Position numbers and translations under genes: made by a program
The notes under the pieces: generated by a model
Databases searched by the model: none
What the model saw: only the letters and a program-made list of their open reading frames with translations
What the model was told of the DNA's origin: nothing
In this document: one piece after another, positions 23,101-33,060 of the stretch
Layout of the letters: every line of letters begins with the position of its first letter
How positions within the stretch are numbered: the first letter of the stretch is position 1
Assembly: GCA_048013815.1 (NCBI GenBank)
Contig: CM106585.1
Coordinates: 16,120,001-16,184,000 of the forward strand
Source: Setoptus koraiensis
Taxonomy: Eukaryota > Arthropoda
Length of the DNA stretch: 64,000 bases
Direction: 5' to 3'

Positions 23101-23526
23101 TGCAAATTACCAGAGAGGAAATCAATTTAGAGGAGTGAGCTATTACTTACTTACTATTTATACTTAAAAAGAGGAGACTGAAATAGTTTACGTCACGCTA
23201 GCCACTCCAACTAGTGCATGTGGTGAGAGACGCAGACTGAGATATACATTGAAATTCAATGATTGAATTCAATTATGTCTGCGGCTTACAATGTTGTTGG
23301 AATTCTTTAGGAAGATTTTTTTTTCTAGCGGAGCCGACTTCTTCCAAAAACACCCTACAGTGATTTGAATTTCGCTCCACAAATATTTGCTCTGTCAATC
23401 CAAGTGCACACACGTGCTATGGCTTTATCTAGATCTTTTTCTACCTGAGGTTATTTTTTTCGCACTGGCTTGTCATTAACGTTATTTTTCACCGTATTTT
23501 TGAATGAACCCTAATTAGACCTCAAG
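18663..23526. other. Long intergenic region (4.9 kb) with 3' UTR of the orphan gene; no gene recognised
   Basis: AT-rich DNA carrying only short ORFs with no family resemblance on either strand. It presumably begins with the 3' UTR of the orphan membrane-protein gene. TATA-like strings at about 19758-19766 and 21465-21472 are not followed by any plausible coding sequence. A (GA)n tract lies at 20130-20176. I see no terminal repeats or transposase fragments. Confidence 0.6.
20130..20176. repeat. (GA)n microsatellite
   Basis: About 22 GA units, perfect except at its right end, inside the long intergenic stretch. Confidence 0.98.
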
Positions 23527-24460
23527 ATGCAGAACGACGATATGATATGGGACTGTATAAACAATGGATTCTGCTCATTCAAATTTATGTGAGTCAATAC
23601 ATGCTTGTTTTAATCTGATTCCCACCGTGTTTTATTCTGACCTATCTCGATTCAGTAATCTACTAATAATATAATTATTTCCCTTCAATCTATCTTACCA
23701 CAGGACAAAGACGCAGATATTATGCAAGAATGATAATAATGTCCTAGGTTTATGTTGTAAGAGTGCGTGTCCGATAGCCAACAGCAAATATGCCACCATC
23801 AAGGAGCACAAAGGGAAAATATATCTCTGCAAAAAAGTGGTCGAAAGAGCGGCCTTTCCAAACAAGTTGTGGGACAAACTACCTTTGCCGGAGGTCTACG
23901 AGGACGCCTTGAAGATGATAGAGCAAGAGTTGGTCTACTGGGATAGCAAAATAATCCATAGGTGCAAACAAAGATATACCAAGATCACGCAATATTTAGA
24001 GAGATCCAGGAAATTGGCCACTAAAATGCGATCAAAGAAACTTATTACATTGCCTAGGAAAATCGAGCGTCGAGAAAAAAGGCGTGAGGCCAAAGCTCTC
24101 ATTGCTGCCAAGCTGGAAAACAACATCGAGATCGAAATAATGGATCGAATCAAGCAAGGCGTATATGGAGACAAATATAAATTGAAAGCAGATGTAGTCG
24201 AACAAGCTCTTGTTGACGAGAGAGTTGAAGAAGAAAATACGGTCGAAGAGGAAGAGGAGATCAAGATAGCTGATAAATACGTTGCTGCAGATGATATAGA
24301 GGATATGTTTAACGACTCGAGCGATTCTGATCTTGGTGAGGACTGGACAACTGACGAAGAGGAAGAGGATGATGAAGTGGACTTGCGAAAGAGAAAGAAA
24401 CAGAAGGTCACCATTGAGTATGAGAAACCCAAAAAGTTAACAACATCTATAAATCATTGA
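23527..24460 (+). CDS. MAK16: MAK16 ribosome-biogenesis protein, 2 exons
   Basis: Exon 1 23527-23588 and exon 2 23704-24460 join at AT|G to give 272 residues; the donor is GTGAGT and the acceptor CTTACCACAG. MAK16 acts in the nucleolus in assembly of the 60S pre-ribosome. The N-terminal half follows the family closely: MQNDDMIWDCINN, FCSFKF then TKTQILCKND, GLCCKSACPIANSKYATI, VVERAAFPNKLWDKL, HRCKQRYTKITQYL and KIERREKRREAKALIAAKL. The last third is Glu/Asp-rich with a final Lys-rich patch, as expected. Length is close to the usual 270-300. Its TGA stop ends at 24460, directly against the stop of the convergent NDUFA9 gene. Any 3' UTR must therefore run antisense into NDUFA9 coding sequence. 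Confidence 0.95.
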
Positions 24461-25585
24461 TTATTGAAAATTCAATTTAGGAGGGGGAGCGATCGGAGGG
24501 CATTCCTCGAACGACAATGTGACCCTGTTGCTTCTAGGTATCGCCTTCCCTAAATTTGGTATAATAATCTCAGGTGACGTTAACTTGACGCCTAGATCTA
24601 CCAGTGTTGGCAGCGAAGGATCCACGTAATCCGTTGTGAGGTCCTATGTGAATGAAATTGTATAAAATTGTTATAAATCTATCTATCTAACAGACTATAG
24701 ATCATGTAGCAACAATCATTTCTTACTTACACGTTCAATTCTATCCCAACTGACGTTGGGATGTTTTTTGAGGTACTTATGCCATAGCATTATTATCTTA
24801 ATGAAAGGATCCCATCTCATATTCGTTATGTCGTAGCCGTCTTCTAACTGACCCCTACCGCTACATGCTCTCATATATTCAATAAGAGAATAGAAGTTGT
24901 AGCGATTTGGACCAATTGCCTGATAAATTTGACCAGAACTTGAGTCGTATTTGATTGCATTCATTACACCTTCGCTGACATCGCCTCTGAAAACTGGTTG
25001 TTTCTCAACTCCATCGTAGTAGTCCCATAATGGTAATTTCCTAGAGAATCTACATCTAACGTACGATGTGAAATGATGGAGGAAATCATCTTGTTCACCC
25101 AAAATATCAGCCGGTCTGAAAATAGTGGCATCTTTAAATTCCTCCCGAACTGCCAATTCACCTTCGTATTTTGACTTGTAAAATCCAGATCCCTTTTTCA
25201 TAAGCTTGGGCTCTGGATTAGGAGAGCAGTTGAGCGCAGAGAAATGAATGAATTTCTTGACGCCACATTCTCTAGCAATACGCGCTAATCTCCGAGGTCC
25301 CTCGCAATGGATCTCACTAAAAGGAAAATTTTTAGTCTCTGTTTCTTTTCCTGTTGCGTTTACTACAATGTCCGAATATTTAACGGCCTCGCTCAAAGAA
25401 TAATCGTCTTTGAAGCTGTATGGGGCGAAGTAAATTTGTCCTAGATCACCAGCTGTTCTCATCTTTTCCACTGGATAACGATCACCTCTATAGGCGATGA
25501 TAATTTTTGCACCTACTCTACGCAGCTTACTTATGACCTCTCTACCGACACGGCCAGTGCCGTTAAATACCGTAACATGCAACAT
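24461..25585 (-). CDS. NDUFA9: NDUFA9, complex I 39-kDa accessory subunit, 2 exons visible
   Basis: Exons on the reverse strand: 24731-25585 and 24461-24643, phase 0, donor GTAAGT, acceptor CACATAG, 345 residues. It is an atypical SDR-fold subunit of mitochondrial complex I that binds NADPH and helps stabilise the Q module. The nucleotide loop is VFNGTGRVGREV near the N terminus. Family landmarks are AYRGDRYP, GDLGQIYF, ETKNF, GVKKFIHFSALN, KSKYEGE, FRPADILGEQDDFL, KQPVFRGDVSEG and IYQAIGPNRYNF. The second exon supplies PTLVDLGVKLT and a Pro-rich end. The first visible Met lies right at the Rossmann strand, so the usual roughly 50-residue mitochondrial presequence is not in this exon. An acceptor-like TTACAG or ATTAG lies just upstream, and an upstream exon in 25.6-26.1 kb is likely but could not be assigned. 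The stop codon abuts that of MAK16. Confidence 0.9.
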
Positions 25586-26179
25586 TTTGCTCTAATTCCT
25601 GTAATATGTCATTGGTGATGAGAATAATAACAATGAATATTGCAAAATAGTGATATTTCGCGACCAGCGGCTCCAAGGTTGCCTGCACCATCGAACAGTC
25701 GTGTGTCTGATATAGTTCGAGAGATCTCCGGCAGATAGCGCAAGCACAGAGAATAAACTGCGAGATGTGCTGACTTCGAAAAAAAAGACGTGCATCACGG
25801 CATCGTGCTGCGCAAGAGCACAAATAGTGGATTCGGGATTTCGTTGGTGCGGCACAGAGTGACCCACGGGCCATGGCTGCCATATTTCTGGTCTGATGGC
25901 CTGTGCCCAGCACACAGTACAACTTGTGCACCAACGATACACTTTGTGCATTAGTGGACTCTGTTGTGCAACTGCTGTAGTGAATTGTGAAGGCCACAGT
26001 GGATAATCACTAGATTGCACCATTTTGATGGAAGCACCTTCGCAATGAGACTGTTCACTCACAGTGTCGCTGCAAATGGCAACTCACACGCCCTCTTTTG
26101 GGACTACTTCCAATGAGAGAGGCACTTTATGCTGAACAGTAAGGCTGGACTAGGGAAAAGGCAGACTGCAAGACGTGCG

Positions 26180-26187
26180 TATAAATA
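26180..26187 (+). promoter_or_regulatory. TATA-like box (TATAAATA), possible PRAS40/Lobe promoter
   Basis: TATAAATA about 655 bases upstream of the PRAS40/Lobe ATG. If used, the leader is long (about 620 bases, less any intron) and includes the GTT/GCT tract. Support is positional only. Confidence 0.3.
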
Positions 26188-26300
26188 CTGAAGTTCTCTT
26201 GCCTGGGACACCCTTTAACACACAGATCCACTGGCACCAACCACCACTATAACAGTACTGCTGCAAGTACAGCAAGGTTGTTCTGCTTTTCAAATATCCA

Positions 26301-26378
26301 TGTTGTTTTTGTTGTTGTTGTTTTCGTTGTTTTTGTTGTTGTTGTTGTTGTTGTTGCTGCTGTTGCTGCTGTTGCTGC
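26301..26378. repeat. (GTT/GCT)n trinucleotide tract
   Basis: Imperfect GTT and GCT units; the reverse strand reads as poly-Gln. It is probably in the leader of the forward gene. Confidence 0.95.
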
Positions 26379-26834
26379 ACAGTCGCCTGCGTACATCGGC
26401 ACTCTAGAGCGACACAAGGGACTCGGTGCAGTGAAATAGTGATGCAGTAAAGAGTCTTACTGTATACTCTTTACACAAACACAATTCTACGACAAACAAA
26501 CAAGACTGCGACACACGCGCAAATCTAGAAAAAACATTTAGCTGGATATTATCCGTGTGAGTGTTTGTGTAAAAAAGTTGGGTTCATGTGCCCTTGGTTC
26601 TCATGGATTTTATTGTTGCGTGTGTTTGTAAATTATCGATAACATAAATTTTACATACAACGTTTTGTACAACGGATCGTATAATTTGATCCACTCTCTC
26701 TCCCCCTTTCTCTTTCTTTGTATTATTGAATTAAACCATAATAACACGAACTATTATTAGATTAATAAATATCTGAAAGGATATCATCATCACCATTGCA
26801 TACGCATCAATATCAGATCAAATTGGACAACATC

Positions 26835-27935
26835 ATGAATGATAATAATATTATTACGGAAGAAATCTCCTCCAGCAGATTACCAACAAATGATGATACA
26901 ATCGACGAATTCACAGACGCCTTACGTTCTGAATCAAATCAACCCTCATCACAAACACAGCTCAATTATACCACAAACAGACTATCTACCCATCTCAGTC
27001 AAACGCCATCCAATGGTATTGTCCAGCATCACCAGCAACCCCAACCGTCAAAATCCGTTTCTAACCAGGACACAAGTAGTCAGGTGCTCGATATAACTGC
27101 TACTAACACTGGCGATAGCACAGCATGGGCTACAAATGAGAAACTATACAACAAACCAGAATGGATGCTATTTAGAAGCGTTGATGTCGGCAGCGTCTTC
27201 ACCATGGATGTTACCGATCAAGACTGTGAAATCTGTAGTGACGATGCCGAGGATCTACATTGTTTCGATTTTGATAAAGATTATGTTAATGTTTCATCAT
27301 CGTCAGATTCTAATAGGTTACTAAATATGCGTCTAGGATGCAATTCGCCACTTAGTAATTCATTGAAGAAACCCAAGAGTCAAAGTCAAGTCAAATTCAA
27401 ATTGAATCATGCACGCGGAGGCCATCGTATTTCTAGTAATGCAAAATACGACGATATATGTGACATTGGTCCAGACGAGGAACATGCCTGTGAACATGTA
27501 GACGCCAGTGATGATGAAGAATTAGATCGTGACTCTTACGACAACGAGATTGAGGGTATGTTGTCAGAAGAGGAAGCGGATAATACATTAGGTGCCACAT
27601 CGGGTGTCATGAGAATCAATAACGATAATGGAGTCCGTAAGCAACTTTATCCAAATATGACACGTCAACTGTCCGCATCGTTACCCATACAAGTGCCTGT
27701 CAATATTATGAAAGCCTCAAAAGGATTCAAAGAATCCCACCACAACGACCTATACGAAAATGATGATGATAGCCTAAGTGATGACTATGCCGCTATACTA
27801 GAAGACCCTAGTAAAATACCCGAAAGCATAGAAGCTCTAGCTAGAAGTGTGCGCGATAGTACTGAGGTGTTTGGTGCACTCCCTTCCAGGCGATTCAATA
27901 CTGGTGAATTGGTTCGATCGCTAAGATTGACTTGA
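26835..27935 (+). CDS. Lobe: PRAS40/Lobe homologue (proline-rich Akt substrate, TORC1 regulator)
   Basis: Single-exon ORF of 366 residues from the first ATG at 26835. PRAS40 (AKT1S1), Lobe in flies, binds Raptor and restrains TORC1 until Akt and TORC1 phosphorylate it. The diagnostic C-terminal block is present: ASLPIQVPVNIM (LPVSVPV in human), then PESIEALARSVRDSTEVFG and ALPSRRFNTGELV (DLPRPRLNTSDF in human). Thr356 corresponds to the Akt site T246. A TOS-like FTMDV at 122-126 lies where human PRAS40 has FVMDE. The N-terminal half is Asn/Ser/Gln-rich and unconserved, and acidic stretches surround residues 230-260. Oddities: no proline-rich region, and the Arg expected at -5 of the Akt site is Ser, with Arg at -4 and -3. 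Two AATAAA signals (27980, 27993) follow the stop. Human PRAS40 is 256 residues. Confidence 0.85.
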   Translation: MNDNNIITEEISSSRLPTNDDTIDEFTDALRSESNQPSSQTQLNYTTNRLSTHLSQTPSNGIVQHHQQPQPSKSVSNQDTSSQVLDITATNTGDSTAWATNEKLYNKPEWMLFRSVDVGSVFTMDVTDQDCEICSDDAEDLHCFDFDKDYVNVSSSSDSNRLLNMRLGCNSPLSNSLKKPKSQSQVKFKLNHARGGHRISSNAKYDDICDIGPDEEHACEHVDASDDEELDRDSYDNEIEGMLSEEEADNTLGATSGVMRINNDNGVRKQLYPNMTRQLSASLPIQVPVNIMKASKGFKESHHNDLYENDDDSLSDDYAAILEDPSKIPESIEALARSVRDSTEVFGALPSRRFNTGELVRSLRLT

Positions 27936-28996
27936 TTATGATTTAACTATAGAGTTTGATGATAAAAATATAAATGCCAAATAAATGCAACTAATAAAGA
28001 TGATATACTGACTGATTGATCTGACCCTCAATGACTAATGTTGCTGTCTGATAATTCAGTCCCAATTGGCTTCAATATTATTCATTGTTTTGATCGTTAT
28101 TATTCATATCTCCAATCAACGGGTTTGCTAGAACTAGAAATGGTCATAAGGGACGTACTGAATCTATCGCTCGAAATTTTTGCGGGATACGTATCCACAA
28201 TCTGTTTTCATTGTTGGATGTAATAGATTTAGACGTATGAAGTAGACATCACATTTGGAGTCTCATCATACCAGACACAGTCGAGTAAACAGTCACCATG
28301 CAAATCCTATACATTCTAGTGCAGTAGAGATAACCGCGCATTAGATGTACGCATGCGCAGTAGGATTCCATCAAACAAGAAATCGAATAGAAAAAACAGC
28401 TCATAGGTCTCAAAGAAATCGAAATTATTATATCATAATTGATGAAATTACCAAACTTCTTGATTTATATCAATTTTAGAGATATCAGTTTATTTTTTAG
28501 AGAAAGAATTATTGAAATCGGTTGAGTCTTAAGAAAGTTATAAACAGTTCAAGTCTTGTTTGCTATGTTCAAAGCACTGGTTAGCTCTACTCAAACGAGA
28601 ATTACTCATATTAATATTTCTTAATTATAATATATCTTCATACCATATTAAAGAGGAATAATTCATCTTTAATTTGGTGAAAGAATTATTCAAATTGATC
28701 TAATTTTAGGTTCGATATATTAGATATAAAAGTAAGGAAAGTTCGTCAAAAGTTAACACTTGCGCTCGCACAAGACAACATAACTTGCGTGAGTTCTCTT
28801 GTCGTCCTTCTCAATCTAATATAAGTTGCGCAGTTGCGCTCTAGGAATTCATTCGTTCTCCGCTACCCTAGCAATTCGTGCTAAACTTGTTGATCAATTA
28901 GAAGGCCTCCACTTCCAATACCAAACAGTAAAGTCTTGAATTTAATCAAATCGTCCCGAATTATCTAATATAATTTTAACTAAAAATCACATCAAA
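27936..28996. other. Intergenic: 3' UTR of PRAS40/Lobe and promoter of histone H1
   Basis: AATAAA signals at 27980-27985 and 27993-27998 serve the upstream gene. The rest is AT-rich, with an imperfectly repeated segment (GAAAGAATTATT at about 28502 and 28680) and the H1 TATA box listed separately. No gene was seen. Confidence 0.65.
28726..28733 (+). promoter_or_regulatory. TATA box (TATAAAAG) of the histone H1 gene
   Basis: A canonical TATAAAAG about 270 bases upstream of the H1 ATG. Transcription would start near 28756. It is the best-formed TATA element next to a gene in this window. Confidence 0.5.
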
Positions 28997-29623
28997 ATGC
29001 CATCAAAGCCAACTGCCCACCCTAAATACGTCGACATGCTTGTAGCAGCATTGAACTCTCTAAAAGAGAGAAATGGCTCGTCTCGTCAAGCCATTGCCAA
29101 GTACATCTCCACCAACTACAGCGTTGGAAGTGATGCCAAGACAGTAAATACTCACTTGAAATTGGCTCTCAAGAGAGCAGTTGAAACTGGAGTCATCAAA
29201 CACGTTAAGGGCCAAGGTGCCAGTGGTTCGTTCAAGGCTGTAGCAGAGGCCAAGAAGAAGAAAGAGAAGAAGCCAAAGAAGCCCAAGAAGCCTAAGGTTC
29301 AAAAGAAGACTAAATCACCAACAAAAGCAGGAGAAAAGAAGGTTTCCAAAAAAGAGTCTGCAAAGAAAGAGACACCCAAGAAAGAGGGCCCAAAAAAGAC
29401 AAAGAAAGAGAAGGCCTCGACCGAAGCTAAATCACCGGTGAAAGCTGACGCCCCATCTTCCCCAAAAAAGAAGGCTGCTAGCAAGCCTAAAGCGACAAAG
29501 GAAAAGAAGTCTCCCGCTAAAGCCCCCAAAAAGGACAAGGCTGAGGCTAAGCCAAAGAAGGCCCCCAAGGAGAAGAAGGTGAAGAAGGATAAACCAACCA
29601 AAGAGAAGAAGAAGGCCCAATAA
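28997..29623 (+). CDS. H1: Linker histone H1
   Basis: Intronless ORF of 208 residues. The globular winged-helix domain covers about residues 7-83: HPKYVDMLVAALNSLKERNG, SSRQAIAKYIS, KTVNTHLKLALKRAVETG and GQGASGSFK are typical. A C-terminal tail of about 125 residues is nearly all Lys, Ala, Pro and Ser, with several SPxK-type sites (SPTK, SPVK, SPKK, SPAK) that cyclin-dependent kinases use in other H1s. The protein binds linker DNA at the nucleosome entry/exit. No core histone genes flank it. I find no histone 3' stem-loop after the stop, but an AATATAAA element at about 29744 suggests a polyadenylated message. It therefore looks like a stand-alone H1 and not part of a replication-dependent cluster. 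Confidence 0.96.
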   Translation: MPSKPTAHPKYVDMLVAALNSLKERNGSSRQAIAKYISTNYSVGSDAKTVNTHLKLALKRAVETGVIKHVKGQGASGSFKAVAEAKKKKEKKPKKPKKPKVQKKTKSPTKAGEKKVSKKESAKKETPKKEGPKKTKKEKASTEAKSPVKADAPSSPKKKAASKPKATKEKKSPAKAPKKDKAEAKPKKAPKEKKVKKDKPTKEKKKAQ

Positions 29624-29763
29624 GCAAGACGATAGTTATAAGCGACAATCGCAAGAGATCAGTTATGCGTCAATCATTCATCTCATCACAACTATATGTA
29701 CATTATTACCACTTTTAATTATATATGTAAGAAATTTATAATCGAAATATAAAGATATATATG

Positions 29764-29798
<35 letters not shown>

Positions 29799-30253
29799 AA
29801 CTATAAACATGAAACTCTGTTAGTACGATCTGTCTCTTTCTCTTTGGCTCATCTTTCACATATCCTCCGTTCACCATTCACTGCCAGTTTTATGATACCA
29901 TTTGTTTTCTCTCACGTCAAGAAAAGTCAGGTACAAGGCAATATTCGTGCAGTGGCCATGATGGAGAGGGGAGTACATGAAAGCTTCGAAGAATGTTCCT
30001 TTCGAAAATGGCGCGCTTCTGTCCAACAAAGCACGCGCTCAAACTGTAGTGCGGTTTTCAGTAGGTTTTCTAGCATCAATATTAGTAATTTTGTCCATCT
30101 CCGTCGGCTTATATATTTCCTCATTTTAACAGGACAATCACTACCTTTTCCCCACCCATAAAACAACCGGCGATTCACTGCCTTCAGAATTAATTTATAT
30201 TACTAACTATCACTTGACAGGATCGTCCATCTATAGCAACCGATAATTTAATC
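29624..30253. other. Intergenic: H1 3' UTR and NCBP1 promoter
   Basis: Begins with the H1 3' UTR and an alternating TA/GTAT tract at 29753-29799. The remaining 450 bases up to the NCBP1 ATG contain no convincing ORF and presumably hold its promoter. Confidence 0.65.
29753..29799. repeat. Alternating (TA)n/(TATG)n tract
   Basis: TA dinucleotides followed by TATG units, just after the presumed H1 polyadenylation point. Confidence 0.95.
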
Positions 30254-32817
30254 ATGACCTCTGTGAATCATAACAAACGCAAATATATGGATGAAGTAGG
30301 CTCTCCCTTTAACCGCTACAGAAACAAAAAATTTCATGGAGAGCTAACATTCAATGAAAAAATCGTCAAACTGGGCGACAATATAAGGAAAACGTTAAAA
30401 CCCAACGAAGAACAAGCAAATCCAGCCAATATGAGAACTCTCATAAGCGCTGATTTGGACGGTGAAATAGACAGCGAATTAGGGAATGAACAAACCAGAA
30501 ATTCTTTCATAGAACTCGTTTGCAAATGCTGCGTCGCATTCCCAAGCAAAGTGGGAGCCTACTCTACATTGATTGGTCTTATCAATGCCAAAAATTACAA
30601 CGCTTGCGCCACCTTGATAGAAACGCTTTGCAGCTCTTACTCTTCGTACTTACAAGCCCAGAAGTGGTCTGAGGCACTTACCATAGTGCATATATTTTCT
30701 AATCTCGTCTGCTGTCAGACCATAAGTTACACATCTTTATTGTCGTTCTTCGAGATATTGCTTGAAGCAACTATCGAAGACAACACCACCCAAGCCAGAT
30801 CTGATTACTATGCCTACACGGTTTTATCCTCATTGATGTACGTTGGACAGGAGCTATCGTCTAAATCCAAAACATCCGAGTTGGAACAAATAATGAACAC
30901 TGTGTCTAACCACATCAAAAAACGTCAACACACTCATCTTAACGCTCTCCGGGTATGGCTATCAGATGATCTCATACCTCAAATGGACTACATAGACTCA
31001 CTTTGGGCCCAAGTATCTAAATTGAAAGAAGCCAAATGGACAGAAAATTTTATCTGCAGACCCTATAACGATTATGTAGCGAAGTTCGTCGGCTGTAATC
31101 CACACAATCTGCATCCCATTCAGGTCCCCGTTGATTACCCCACAATCTTCTATCCATATCCAAGAGTTATCTTCAGACTCTTTGACGAAGATGCCATCGA
31201 AGATGAAAATCCTTTACCAGCATCTGATAGCATTGTTCGATTCTACATGGAACACCAGCTCCGCTGTCTTATTTCCGAATGTGGTAGTGAGAAAAAATCA
31301 TGCGCCGGCTATTTGTTTAGTATATATGGCCACGATGTTGTTCCGATCGAATACATTTTAGTCGAGTTCTTGATTGGTGAACTATTAACCTTACCTTTGC
31401 CAAACAAATGTGATGTATTATACTCTAGTCTAGTTCTTGACTTGTGTGGATTCTCATCTGTCAAGTTCACAGCAGCCTTGGCCAAGTCCATCCAGATTCT
31501 ATACGATAATCTTGACACGATGAATGTGACTTGCATCGACCGCTTCGTAAATTGGTTCGCATTCCATCTGAACAATTACGACTTCTTATGGTCGTGGCAG
31601 CAGTGGCAAGATTCTTTATCAGAGGAGGATCTACACCCAAAACCAGTCTTCGTACGCGAATTGATATCAAAATGCATTAGATTGAGCTTCTACACAAAGA
31701 CTGTTGCCCTGTTTAAAGATTCGCTCGCACCCTTGATACCCACTGAACCAGCAATCAGAGATAAATACTTATCGGACCAGGATATTGCCGGACATGATCT
31801 AGCCCTAGAGCTCAAGAAAATGATTATGGAAAAAAAAGAACTACCAGCTTACAATTCTGTTCTCAACATAAGATTGGGGGATTCCGTCGATGACATTGAT
31901 ATCGATGAAAAACCTGCTCACCACCTTTTAAAGATAGACGTCTTCACGAATGTTCTCCTAAATTTGGCCTCTAAATCTTTTACTCATTTGTTTAGTGCTA
32001 TTGGGAAGTAAGTATAATATTTTTTGACTGAAGTGAATCCAAAAAGATTCTCTCCTCGGTACTAATACTCCTTGTAATTTCATTATCTCATGCACATTAC
32101 CTTCCAGATTCCAATCCGTTTTCAAAGCCTTGATGAAGGGTGATGATAGTAAGATGCAACTTTTAAAAAGTATCCATTATACTTGGAAGACCCATCCTCA
32201 GTTGCAGGTGGTGCTTGTGGATAAATTGCTCAAAATCAATTTGATTGATGTATGCGTAGTCTGCGATTGGATCTTCACTGCAGAAATGAGTCTCGAGTCG
32301 ATGAAGTGAGTTTTTTCCCGATCGAATATAATCCCACCTACATCAAGCCTCAATCTAAAGCAGTTTCTTATATTTGACATTTCTACATTTTTTATCTAGG
32401 TTTTACACTTGGGAGATATTGAACAATACAATATCTCGCCAATGCAAAAGAAGAGATGCGATCATGAAGAAATTGGAAAATGTGAAAGATTCTGAATCTA
32501 CTGTGCAGGACGTCATCGTCGGTTTGGAGGAGCAGCTCCAGTCATTGAATGCGATTGAAGAAAAAATGTTTTGTATTGTGCTGGAGCGGTTCACTAAGTT
32601 GCTGTCGAAACACATACATGAATGCAAGTCCCAGGGAGGAGACTTCAAAGACTATTGGTTCCGATGGATGATAGGCCATATGCAACAAGTATTCTTTATC
32701 CACAACAAATATATATTCCCTCATGTAGAGACAATTGAATCATTGATATTTTCAAGCGACATATTAGACACACATATATTGCTTATATTTAGACAATTCC
32801 TCTCGTTGAGATCTTGA
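30254..32817 (+). CDS. NCBP1: Nuclear cap-binding protein subunit 1 (CBP80), 3 exons
   Basis: Exons 30254-32007, 32108-32305 and 32400-32817. Both introns are phase 2 within AA|A or AA|G lysine codons, with donors GTAAGT and GTGAGT and acceptors CTTCCAG and TTATCTAG. The total of 789 residues matches the human 790. CBP80 pairs with CBP20 on the m7G cap and supports splicing, export and the pioneer round of translation. The MIF4G domain runs from about residue 30 to 240. Recognisable middle and C-terminal MIF4G-like segments include DRFVNWFAFHLNNYDFLWSW, TWKTHPQLQVVLVDKLL, VCDWIF and FYTWEILNNTI. The N terminus carries a short basic stretch (NHNKRKYMDE), as in orthologues. AATAAA at 32848-32853 is 31 bases after the stop. 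It converges on a minus-strand gene 243 bases away. Confidence 0.97.
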
Positions 32818-32847
32818 GTTGATCTCACATATTCTCTAACGAACAAC

Positions 32848-32853
32848 AATAAA
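32848..32853 (+). terminator. Polyadenylation signal AATAAA of NCBP1
   Basis: AATAAA 31 bases downstream of the NCBP1 stop codon, implying a very short 3' UTR. Confidence 0.6.
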
Positions 32854-33060
32854 GTAAAAGCATATAGATTAAATATTGTTTCTGAACTCTATTGATTCTG
32901 AGAGTGTATTGAGTGTTATTTAGCAATAGATCATTATGACGTTTTAAAAAATTTATTATCTGCTTTGGTTTATTGCTTGAAAGCATGTCACTCTAATACA
33001 TTTGTGATCATACTCATATTAACTGCATGTTTCCAATGTATTGTTGATCTTTTCGATAGT

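Larger units (their letters stand above)
25586..26834. promoter_or_regulatory. Divergent region: NDUFA9 5' end and PRAS40/Lobe promoter and leader
   Basis: Contains the unassigned NDUFA9 presequence exon or leader on the reverse strand. One reverse frame at about 25.6-25.9 kb reads MAAMARGSLCAAPTKSRI, followed by an Arg/Cys-rich stretch that is presequence-like, but no clean in-frame splice to the main exon was found. On the forward strand a TATAAATA is at 26180-26187, and a GTT/GCT trinucleotide tract lies in what would be the PRAS40/Lobe leader. Confidence 0.45.

Noticed and set aside
23935-24432. 165-codon Ser-rich reverse ORF
   Set aside because: Antisense shadow of the Glu/Asp/Lys-rich MAK16 tail.
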